The position numbers and the translations under genes were made by a program. 64,000 bases of DNA, taken from positions 62,001 to 126,000 of the forward strand of contig CBDBND010000013.1 of assembly GCA_965207985.1 (NCBI GenBank), read 5' to 3'. The stretch is from CBDBND01 sp965207985 (GTDB taxonomy: Bacteria; Pseudomonadota; Alphaproteobacteria; Rhodospirillales; Rhodospirillaceae). Of this stretch, positions 55,260 to 62,763 are shown one piece after another (the stretch's first letter is position 1; each line of letters opens with the position of its first letter). A model generated the notes under the pieces. The model was not told the DNA's origin and made no database searches. It saw only the letters and a list, made by a program, of their open reading frames with translations.

Positions 55260-55318
55260 GCTCACCCTAACCGGGACCGTTACCTATTGTTGGATCTGCT
55301 GATTGCTATGACCGGGCA

Positions 55319-55486
55319 TGCACAGCCCATATCGAGGATGCGATTCACTTCACCGTCGGCCGGCTTCGGGCAGCTTTGTGCAACTGCCAAATGCACTTCG
55401 TCAAATTCGTTCCGCCCCATATAGAAGGCTTGTGTCAGAGCCCAGTGATAGACCCATCCGGCGAAAGGATCGCCGACAAAACCGCG
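55319..55486 (-). pseudogene. Relic of a fourth Tat-type methyltransferase
   Basis: On the minus strand 56 codons read GFVGDPFAGWVYHWALTQAF, then MGRNEFDEVHLAVAQSC and NRILDMGCA. This aligns with residues about 176-232 of the Tat-type methyltransferases (GYVGDPFAGYINYYYGN and RILDMGCATG). Both ends are missing; the right end is at the 158 bp repeat. It is too diverged from copies 1 and 5 to be a recent fragment of either. Confidence 0.85.
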
Positions 55487-55488
55487 TC

Positions 55489-55646
55489 GCAGTAGGTATC
55501 CCAGTCAGCCTCTAAGTATCCGATGTATCTCCGGCCATGGCCTTCGCCCAGTCTGCTGCGCGTGTTTCATCGATCGCGCCCATCTCGAAAATCGTATCGA
55601 CAATGGCATAATCCATATACCCCAACCTGGCGATAGGCCGTATTGC
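55489..55646. repeat. 158 bp direct repeat, right copy
   Basis: The right copy of the repeat at 53304-53461. Most of it is the 3' end of the intact flavin reductase gene, so this copy is the original. Confidence 0.93.
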
Positions 55647-56183
55647 CTGCAAATCGACTTTGCCGTCTGCGGTTATTACGTCATCATCAATATGAACACC
55701 GACAACACGTCCGATGACCACATGATTGGTGGTCGCATTGGTTCTGCCGGGCAACACGACAATGTTATGCAGGCAGCACTCAAAATGCACAGGTGATTCT
55801 GCCACACGCGGCGGCGCAACGAAATTAGATGGCGCGGGCGTCAGTCCCGCCGCGGCCATTTCATCAACGTCGGGGTCTATGGTCTGACCGCTGAGGTTGA
55901 CGGCATCCCGCAACGCATAGGTCGCCATATTGAATACAAACTCGCCGGTCGCATCGACATTCTCAACCGTGTCTTTACGACGATTTTCACGCTCATGCCC
56001 ACCCGCTGAAAACATCACATAGGGCGGATCGTAGCCGAGATTATTGAACTGACTGAAGGGCGCCAGATTAACGCGGCGGTCCACGCCCACCGTTGAAATC
56101 CAGCCAATGGGCCGGGGCACCACACAGGCCTTGTAAGGATTATGCGGCAATCCGTGGTCGTTCTTTTGCGGATCGTAAAACAT
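55512..56183 (-). CDS. Flavin reductase-like FMN-binding protein
   Basis: The 223-residue protein has the flavin reductase-like split-barrel pattern: ACVVPRPIGWISTVGVDRRV, NLAPFSQFNNLGYDPP, and a later HVVIGRVVGVHIDDDV. These proteins bind FMN and either supply reduced flavin to oxygenases or act as oxidoreductases. It lies 200 bp downstream of the Tat methyltransferase 5 on the same strand. Its 3' end is duplicated at 53304. Confidence 0.9.
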   Translation of the reverse strand: MFYDPQKNDHGLPHNPYKACVVPRPIGWISTVGVDRRVNLAPFSQFNNLGYDPPYVMFSAGGHERENRRKDTVENVDATGEFVFNMATYALRDAVNLSGQTIDPDVDEMAAAGLTPAPSNFVAPPRVAESPVHFECCLHNIVVLPGRTNATTNHVVIGRVVGVHIDDDVITADGKVDLQAIRPIARLGYMDYAIVDTIFEMGAIDETRAADWAKAMAGDTSDT

Positions 56184-56386
56184 CGCTTAAACCTTAAGGT
56201 ATCAGGGGCCTTGGCGATACTGGCCGGCTTGAACGCTGAAATCGATGCTTCGTAGGTCTGAAGTATCCGGCCATAGACCCCAAGCTCGAGCCCCCCATTC
56301 AATAAGCGATACGCGGTTGTTCAGCAGTTTAGTTGAGATACAAATTCTTCGGCTTTATAGGCGGTCTTCTGACTTTCGCAGGCTAT

Positions 56387-57583
56387 CTATGCAGGCTTCG
56401 TCGCCTTAATAGCCCCAAAACCGAAGGATGCAGGTTGGACTGTTTCATCAACCTCAAAACCAGCATCCTGAATTAGATCAGCAAAGTCACGAGACTCGAA
56501 ATCACGACGCCAATATTCGTTATTGAGGTTGCGATCATTCCAAACCTGGAAGTTCCATGAAGCCGTCTTCCTAGGCGCCTGTTTTCCAGTGCGGTGATCA
56601 ATGGGAAAGAACACCCCGCCAGGGCGTAAAATTCGGAAGGCTTCGGCAATAATAGCGTCGGTCGCCTGCGCACTGACTTCGTGGTGCAATATGCTTGAAA
56701 CAACTAGATCGAAATGACCGTCAGGAAACTTCGTGTCTTCCGCGAGACGCTGGGCAAAATTACAATTGATTCCGAGATCAACGGCTCTGGTATGAGCAAA
56801 CCGGACCATGGGGCCTCCTACATCAATTCCCCATACCTCCGCCTCAGGGAAACGCTGCTTAATACCGAAGGTCAGGCGTCCTGTCGCACAGCCCATATCC
56901 AAAGCACGTTGTACGCGGCCATCAGCAGGAGTCTGCACCTTGCTGACCATCGCCATTTGAAGTTCATCTTGGCTGTTTTTGCCTCTGAACGATTGATAGA
57001 AGTTGTTGCCATAATAGTAGCTGATATAGCCGGCAAACGGGTCGCCAACGTACCCACCAGGTTGGATGTGTATTTCCTCTTTTGCGTATTCGGGAATATG
57101 CATATCAGGATTAAGTTCTAGTGTGCCTGGCCCGGCGTTCTCAGCAGATTCCATTTCCGTATAATATTGATCCGCGTTACCGTGAAAAGCATCGACGAGG
57201 ACTTTCCAAGTCATCCTTTGATTGCTGACCCATGCACGTAATCGGGTTGAAATAACCGGGTCGTGTTTGATCAGATTCAAAAAACTTTCCACCGGAATAT
57301 CGTCTTTGGGGTCGATATTGTTCTCCTTAAATATGGAATTGAGACGTTCCGTTGCGGCTCTGTCCAAATCACTGCTCACCACCCACGAGAGAAAACCGGC
57401 GTGGAAATCCATTTGGCTTTCAATATCGGCCGTCGGCAGTCGTTCAAACTTGCCGTCTGACCCTCTGGGTTCAACATCTTGGTAATCAATAGATTTCGCC
57501 AGTGCTTTACGGCCTGAAAAAAGCGATGAGGCAATCGACCCAACGGCTGCTGATGCAGTAAACAGCATACGACGATCAATCAT
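56387..57583 (-). CDS. SAM-dependent methyltransferase with Tat-like signal peptide (copy 5)
   Basis: The 398-residue protein starts IDRRMLFTASAAVGSIASSL and has a cleavage region near ALA (residue 29). It closely follows copy 1: ERLPTADIESQMDFHAGFLS, YYGNNFYQSFRGKNSQDELQ, motif I ALDMGCATGR and FDLVVSSILHHE. Its start overlaps the small protein gene by 8 bp, exactly as in copy 1. The substrate is unknown. Both copies look intact, so both functions may be kept. Confidence 0.82.
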   Translation of the reverse strand: MIDRRMLFTASAAVGSIASSLFSGRKALAKSIDYQDVEPRGSDGKFERLPTADIESQMDFHAGFLSWVVSSDLDRAATERLNSIFKENNIDPKDDIPVESFLNLIKHDPVISTRLRAWVSNQRMTWKVLVDAFHGNADQYYTEMESAENAGPGTLELNPDMHIPEYAKEEIHIQPGGYVGDPFAGYISYYYGNNFYQSFRGKNSQDELQMAMVSKVQTPADGRVQRALDMGCATGRLTFGIKQRFPEAEVWGIDVGGPMVRFAHTRAVDLGINCNFAQRLAEDTKFPDGHFDLVVSSILHHEVSAQATDAIIAEAFRILRPGGVFFPIDHRTGKQAPRKTASWNFQVWNDRNLNNEYWRRDFESRDFADLIQDAGFEVDETVQPASFGFGAIKATKPA

Positions 57584-57944
57584 TGGACACCTCCTTTCCT
57601 CTGCTTTTCTCTAAATCCAACCCGTATGCGATGGCCTCATCGCCACCGCGTTTGAGTGCGCCGTAGGTCTTTTCAATAAATTGATCCCGCTCTGAGCGCC
57701 ACGCGGTTTCTTCTTCGGGCGTGGGTACATAACTTTCGACCAGATCCTTCGATACGCCCTGCTTTGCCAGCACACTTTCAAGAATCTTGACGCGGCGTTT
57801 GGTGGTCCATACTTCCGAGCCCAGGGCGATCACCGTCGTCATCAGGTTGTCGAGAACTGGGTTTTCATAAAAGACGACATTGTCGATATCGTACTTAATG
57901 AAATCTGACGTATGAGTTTTGCGGTTGCTATCATCAGACGGCAT
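57576..57944 (-). CDS. Small helical partner protein of the methyltransferase (copy 2)
   Basis: A 122-residue protein highly similar to the one at 45323 over its whole length; both share DNLMTTVIALGSEVWTTKRR and ERDQFIEKTYGALKRGG. Differences are in the ends. A GAGGAGG site precedes the ATG. The conserved length and overlap with the methyltransferase start indicate selection on the pair. No function is known. Confidence 0.77.
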   Translation of the reverse strand: MPSDDSNRKTHTSDFIKYDIDNVVFYENPVLDNLMTTVIALGSEVWTTKRRVKILESVLAKQGVSKDLVESYVPTPEEETAWRSERDQFIEKTYGALKRGGDEAIAYGLDLEKSRGKEVSND

Positions 57945-58050
57945 CGTGACGCCTCCTCATGCTGTACGAATTAATTATCTTGGGCCCAAGTATAATTTCT
58001 CTGTAAGCACAGTTCAAATTGGGACAGTCCTTGCGGTGTCATGACACTAC

Positions 58051-58137
58051 AATTGTACTTAAATCAGCCAAAGTCATCGCTGTGTTCAAACCAGAAAACC
58101 CTGCGCCGATGGCGATTGTATCGCTCGGGTCTGCATA
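58051..58137 (-). pseudogene. Fragment of a second FAD oxidase gene
   Basis: On the minus strand 29 codons read SDTIAIGAGFSGLNTAMTLA, matching the FAD-binding start SDVIVIGAGFSGLNAAMILA of the oxidase at 45814. The upstream sequence 58242-58297 also matches the leader at 47348-47403. The rest of the gene is deleted. It lies in the same slot of the module as the intact oxidase in copy 1; the 373 bp gap 57945-58317 holds nothing else. Confidence 0.88.
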
Positions 58138-58317
58138 CCAATGCCGGCCTGCGTGTCATTTTCTGAGTCACAGCGCCCCTTCCAAACTGGGAAATAGATA
58201 AAGTTGAAGACCTGCTCCTATTATGGTTTGCAACTCAATAAATGGCATCCTAGTTTCTCTAATCAGCCAATTGGAAATTTCTATTGAGATCTGTCACGCG
58301 TTGGCTCTGAATTCCAT

Positions 58318-58818
58318 TTATTTGAGTCTCTCAATGAGTTCTATCCGAATACCATTCGGATCTATTAGGAACATTTGCAAGGAGGTTCCAGCTGTTGTCA
58401 GTGTTGGCTGCTTAATAACGGTATATCCGCCCTCCAGCGCTTTTTGGAAAACCCCATCTATATTGTTGACTGTATGAATAAGCATAACGGTGCCGTAGGA
58501 ATTTTGTGTGCTCTTTGATTGGGTATTAAGTGGTAATGAGGCATCTTCCAGCCCCAATACATTCACGTACGCGCCATCTACGGATTTTAGGTACGTCATG
58601 CGCAAATGCGCACCCTCTGGGATTCCCCAATGGTTGTCGGCTGGATAAGGGCCAACGTTTCTGGCTGTCGGTCCTTCTTGATAGCCAAGGACATTGATAT
58701 AAAATTTTATTGTCTCATCTGGCTCTTCTGCGAAAAATGCTGCACGTGTCAGTGTAGCGAATGCGTCTTCTTGGGCCGCTACAGGTGTCGTTGGTACTGC
58801 CAAGAGTGAGCTACTCCC
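58318..58818 (-). pseudogene. VOC family protein, 5' end removed by IS3 element
   Basis: The visible part includes the end of a signal peptide (SSSLLAVPTTPVAAQED) and a VOC domain: RAAFFAEEPDETIKFYINVL, LGYQEG, and DPNGIRIELIERL with the metal-ligand Glu. The frame runs into the IS terminal repeat at 58819 with no ATG; a TTG at 58803 could allow weak expression. About 160 residues remain. It occupies the position that a DUF1330 gene has in the first module. Confidence 0.8.
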
Positions 58819-58845
58819 TGATTATTGGACAGGTTCTGGTTTGAT

Positions 58846-60039
58846 TTAAGCTACTTTCTGGGCCTGCTGATCGGTTTGGTTTTGCTCGATTGCCGTCCAA
58901 TAGACCACGGCGGGCGGCCTGCCGCCAAGGGCGGAATGAGGACGCCTCTCATTGTAGAACGTGATCCATTTGCGGATACCCGCCCTGGCCTGTGAGCCGT
59001 TTTCCCAGGCGTGCAGATAGACGCACTCGTATTTGAGCGTGCGCCAAAGCCGCTCGACGAAGATGTTGTCGAGGAACCGCCCCTTGCCGTCCATCGAGAT
59101 GCGCACGCCCGTCCGCCGAAGCCGGTCGGTCCAAGCAAACGAGGTGAACTGCGAGCCCTGGTCGGTGTTCATGATCTCTGGCGCACCGAACGTGTGGGTC
59201 GCCTCGTTTAACGCCTCGACGCAGAAGTCAGCCTCCAGCGTGCTCGAGATGCGCCAAGCCAGCACCGTGCGGGTAAACCAATCCATGATGGCAACCAGGT
59301 ACAGGAACCCCCGGCGCATCGGCAGGTAGGTGATATCCGTTGCCCAGACCTGGTTCGGTCTGTTCACACTCAGCCCCCGGAGTAGATACGGCCAGGTCTT
59401 GTGCCCCTTCGCTGGCTTTGAGGTGCTGGGCTTCTGGTAGATCGGCATCAGGCCCATGAGCCGCATCAGGCGGCGAATCCGCTTCTCATTGACGCAATGG
59501 CCTTCGTTCTTCAAATGCCACGTCATCTGCCGGACGCCAAAGAACGGCGTGTCCAGGAACTGTTCATCGATCTCACGCATCAGCGCGAGGTTCATCTCGC
59601 TCTCACCCTTGGGCGTGTAAAGGAAGCCGCGCCTGAGCGGGATGTAGGTGATGTCGGCGCACCAGACATGGTCGGGGCGCTCGATGGCGAGGCCCTTGAG
59701 ACGGTACGGATAGACCCGGTGTTCGGGATGGGGCGTGCTCGTCTTCGGCGCCCGGTAGATCGCCTCCAGCCCCATCAGGCGCATGAGGCGCCGAACCCGG
59801 TGACGGCCGACGACACCCCCCTCGCGGCGCAAATGACGGGCCATCTGACGGGACCCATAGAACGGATGTTTAAGGAACAACTCGTCGATGCGCCGCATCA
59901 GCGCCAGGTTGGCCGGGCTCTCGCCCCGCAGCCTGTAATAGAGAGATGATCGGCTGATCGACAGTATCTCGCATTGACGGCTCAAGCTGAGACCGGAAAC
60001 GTCGCGGCGCACCATCGCCTTGCGCTCCGGCCGGCTCAT
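58846..60039 (-). CDS. IS3-family transposase OrfB, chimeric with a duplicated N-terminal region
   Basis: The protein is 397 residues; IS3 OrfB is normally near 280. Residues 1-142 are the N-terminal helix-turn-helix part and the beginning of the integrase core of one transposase (CADITYIPLRRGFLY). From about 143 a second, related OrfB starts again (NLALMREIDEQFLDTPFFGV) and runs through a complete DDE core (WATDITYLPMRRGFLY, NTDQGSQFTS, ITFYNERRPHSALG). It overlaps orfA by an ATGA. The fusion may still be active because the second core is complete. Confidence 0.88.
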   Translation of the reverse strand: MSRPERKAMVRRDVSGLSLSRQCEILSISRSSLYYRLRGESPANLALMRRIDELFLKHPFYGSRQMARHLRREGGVVGRHRVRRLMRLMGLEAIYRAPKTSTPHPEHRVYPYRLKGLAIERPDHVWCADITYIPLRRGFLYTPKGESEMNLALMREIDEQFLDTPFFGVRQMTWHLKNEGHCVNEKRIRRLMRLMGLMPIYQKPSTSKPAKGHKTWPYLLRGLSVNRPNQVWATDITYLPMRRGFLYLVAIMDWFTRTVLAWRISSTLEADFCVEALNEATHTFGAPEIMNTDQGSQFTSFAWTDRLRRTGVRISMDGKGRFLDNIFVERLWRTLKYECVYLHAWENGSQARAGIRKWITFYNERRPHSALGGRPPAVVYWTAIEQNQTDQQAQKVA

Positions 60040-60317
60040 CGCTTGAGCCCTTTGGCCAAAAAATCCCGCTCCACCGTCAACTGGCCGATCTTGGCATGAA
60101 GATCGTGGACCTCGGCCTCAATGTCCCGGCGGGACGCCTCCACGCCGTTCGAGAACACATCGCCCAGGCCGTCCATGGCCTGGCGCTTCCATGTGCTGAC
60201 CTGATTGGGGTGAACCTCATAGCGCGCCGCGATCTCCTGGATCGTCCGGTCGCCACGTAGCGCCTCCAGCGCCACCTTCGCCTTGAACTCAGGCGTGAAC
60301 TTCCGTCGCTTCGTCAT
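60036..60317 (-). CDS. IS3-family transposase OrfA
   Basis: From the ATG at 60317 (TKRRKFTPEFKAKVALEALR) the protein is 93 residues, with a helix-turn-helix (TIQEIAARYEVHPNQVSTWK) and a leucine-zipper-like C-terminal helix. It overlaps orfB by an ATGA rather than by a slippery A-rich site. Intact. Confidence 0.93.
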   Translation of the reverse strand: MTKRRKFTPEFKAKVALEALRGDRTIQEIAARYEVHPNQVSTWKRQAMDGLGDVFSNGVEASRRDIEAEVHDLHAKIGQLTVERDFLAKGLKR

Positions 60318-60371
60318 CTCGTATTCCTCCGTAACCGGGGAATACACCTTAAACAACTGTCCGATTTTCCA

Positions 60372-61697
60372 GGACCACCTCAGAGGGCGGTTGCGGCGGC
60401 GCGCGTAACTTTTGATGACGGGCCATGGCCTGCGCTGGCCCCAACAGAGAGAGCTACTTACCTCGCAGAGTTAGCCTCACAGCTGCGGGGAAGGTCGGAC
60501 GATCTCGCTGCGACGTTTGCTGCCCAAACGGGGGTCGTTGTGGGTTTGGCAAATGCCACCTCCGAATTCGCTATAAGCGCCATTGATCGAAACGTCGCCC
60601 TCGCTGCCACATTCCCGTTTATTGAGCAGTATGTGAGGGATTCTGGCGCGGGCTACCTGGTGCAGGAGCCAGCTGGTGTTGTGGCAGCCATCGCGCCTTG
60701 GAATGTCCCACTCATCACCATGTTGAACAAAATAGCGCCGGCTCTTTTGGCCGGATGCACCGTGATCATGAAGCCGGCGCCTCAAACACCAGCCGAGGCC
60801 TACATCATTGCGGAGTGCGCCGAGAAGGCAGGTCTGCCGCCGGGTGTAATCAATTTGATCACCGCTGATCGTGATGCTTCAGATTTCTTGGTGCAACATC
60901 ACGATGTTGATAAGGTCAGCTTTACGGGCAGTGTTGCAGCGGGTAAACGCATTGCCTCTGTTTGCGGAGAGCGCATCGCCCGCGTGACTCTAGAACTCGG
61001 CGGCAAATCTGCCGCGATTATTCTCGATGACTACGATTTGGAGAAGGCAGCCGACGGCCTCGTACCGGCAGTTTGCATGATCGCGGGTCAGAATTGCGCA
61101 GCCCTTACGCGGGTTATCGTGTCACGCGACCGTCACGACGAATTGGTCGGCCTCATTGTCAAGCGCATGCAGAACATTAAGGTAGGAGATCCCAGAGACC
61201 CAGAAACGCAACTGGGTCCCTTAGCCATGAAGCGCCAATTGGAGCGTGTTCAAGGTTTCATTGCGAAAGGGTTAGAAGAGGGCGCCACATTGGCATTCGG
61301 TGGCAAGACACCAGATGGTTTGGAAGCCGGATGCTATATTGAGCCAACTGTTTTCTCTAACGTCGAGAACTCAATGACCATCGTGCAAGAGGAAATTTTT
61401 GGACCGGTATTATGCGTTATCCCATACGATAGCGTAGATAACGCAATCCGAATTGCAAATGATTCTCCATTTGGATTGATGGGAGCGGTCTATACTAACG
61501 ATGCGAATAAAGCGTTCCGAATCTCACGAAGGATTAAAACCGGGACAGTGGGTCAAAGCGGACCGTTGGCCGATTTCAATATCGGGTTTGGTGGTTTCAA
61601 GCAGTCCGGTCTTGGCCGGGAAGGCGGTATAGCCGGTCTGCGTGCCTACCTTGAGCCAAAGACTGTGCTTCTATCTCAAGAGCTGTCGAATATTTAA
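60372..61697 (+). pseudogene. NAD-dependent aldehyde dehydrogenase, 5' end removed by IS3 element
   Basis: The frame is open from the IS boundary: RAVAAARVTFDDGPWPALAP is a normal ALDH segment about 50 residues into the protein, so the first ~45-50 residues and the start are gone. The rest is complete: PWNVPL, FTGSVAAGK, the catalytic Glu in LELGGKSAAII, Cys in GQNCAA, and EEIFGPVLCVIPYD. A GTG at 60540 could start a shorter product lacking part of the NAD-binding domain. The original enzyme probably oxidised an aldehyde made in this pathway. Confidence 0.9.
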
Positions 61698-61764
61698 CAC
61701 TCTTTGGTATGTAACACGGCCAAATCGAAAGATTGCAACTCCTTAAAAACTGTCAGGTGTAATT

Positions 61765-62184
61765 ATGAGATCAAAATTATGGTTACTCTATCCTTTCATT
61801 ATGATTATTGGGGTTTCCATGGTGGGTGTTGCGATGCCTGATGAGCCGGGCACGCCCGAACCAAAGGGTTACATCATTATTGAACATGAAGCGGTGACTC
61901 AAGAAAGGCTGGCGCTGTTGAAAACATACAGCGCGGTCACAGGCGAGCTCATGGACAAGCATGACGGTGCGTTCCTTGTTATGGAAGGACAGCAGATCGA
62001 TCCGCTAGAGGGGAACTGGAACCCGGAATTTGTTGTCATTCTTGAGTTTCCCAGTCTGACGGCGGCACGCTCGTTCTATTTCTCGGAAGATTATCAGACC
62101 GTGCTACCGGACCGGCTACGTGCGTTTCCAGCCTCTAAAGCCATTCTCGTTCCTGGTCGCGGATTGCCCATGAGCGGTCAGTAG
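61765..62184 (+). CDS. Exported DUF1330-like protein
   Basis: The 139-residue protein has a signal peptide or anchor (LWLLYPFIMIIGVSMVGVAM), followed by a DUF1330-type domain: GYIIIEHEAVTQERLALLKT, EGNWNPEFVVILEFPSLTAA and FYFSEDYQTVLPDRL. It resembles the DUF1330 protein at 47422 but is larger and exported. Role unknown. It follows the ALDH gene by 67 bp. Confidence 0.8.
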   Translation: MRSKLWLLYPFIMIIGVSMVGVAMPDEPGTPEPKGYIIIEHEAVTQERLALLKTYSAVTGELMDKHDGAFLVMEGQQIDPLEGNWNPEFVVILEFPSLTAARSFYFSEDYQTVLPDRLRAFPASKAILVPGRGLPMSGQ

Positions 62185-62250
62185 TCTCTTGCCAAAAATT
62201 TCCATCCTAAAACCAGCCAACATCGATCAAAGCGTATAGGAGTAATCCTA

Positions 62251-62628
62251 GTGGATAACACGAAGAAGCGTCAGTTTGGTCGTCGGTCCTTTCTCAACAC
62301 TACAGCTTTATCGATGTTTGTTATTGGTGGGGTAAATTTGCCTGTGTTTAGCGTCGCTAAGTCGAACATAGGATCAGAACAAATGAAAAATGGGCCAGCA
62401 TCATTAGATTTTGATTTCGTGATGTCGGATCAAAGTTGGTTGCTCGATTCCGAAGTGCACTACCTTCTTCAAAGCCGGTTCCAATCGCTTTTTAATGAGC
62501 GCAACCACTTATCAAAACCATTACTTTTGGTCCTGCCGATGGCAGAAACAGAGCCGTTGGACACAAAAATGGAAGAGCCGCTTGAGGCTCTAAGAGTCTG
62601 GCCGGAAAAGAATCGTTTATTTTCATAA
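62251..62628 (+). pseudogene. Tat-signal protein of unknown family, probably cut at its 3' end
   Basis: The frame starts with GTG and encodes a clear twin-arginine signal (FGRRSFLNTTALSMFVIGG). The remaining ~85 residues (SLDFDFVMSDQSWLLDSEVH and so on) are not recognised. The stop codon lies inside a transposase fragment starting at 62623, so the C-terminus is probably lost. It is the last gene of the oxidative cluster. Confidence 0.55.
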
Positions 62629-62763
62629 CCTTGCTAGTCTACGGATGAAGACTTGGATGCTGGCGATCAGGAGCCAGGCAAGGGCGCTCTCGACGGTCGC
62701 CTTGAAGTCCTTCGCAAGGCGGCGGCTGCGCCCGAACCATGCGAAGGTGCGTTCGACCACATC
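62623..62763 (-). pseudogene. C-terminal fragment of a different IS5-family transposase
   Basis: On the minus strand 46 codons read VVERTFAWFGRSRRLAKDFK, then ATVESALAWLLIASIQVF and a stop. This is the C-terminal end, with the catalytic Glu, of an IS5-family transposase unlike the one at 48880. It lies exactly between two truncated genes. Confidence 0.88.

Larger units (their letters stand above)
58819..60371 (-). mobile_element. IS3-family element with chimeric orfB
   Basis: The ends are TGGAAAATCGGACAG (right, upstream of orfA) and TGATTATTGGACAG (left), an imperfect inverted repeat beginning TG as in IS3 elements. Length is 1553 bp. No direct duplication flanks it (CTCCC on the left, GGACC on the right), so a deletion or recombination occurred next to it. 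Both neighbours, a VOC gene and an aldehyde dehydrogenase gene, are cut at its ends. Confidence 0.9.
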
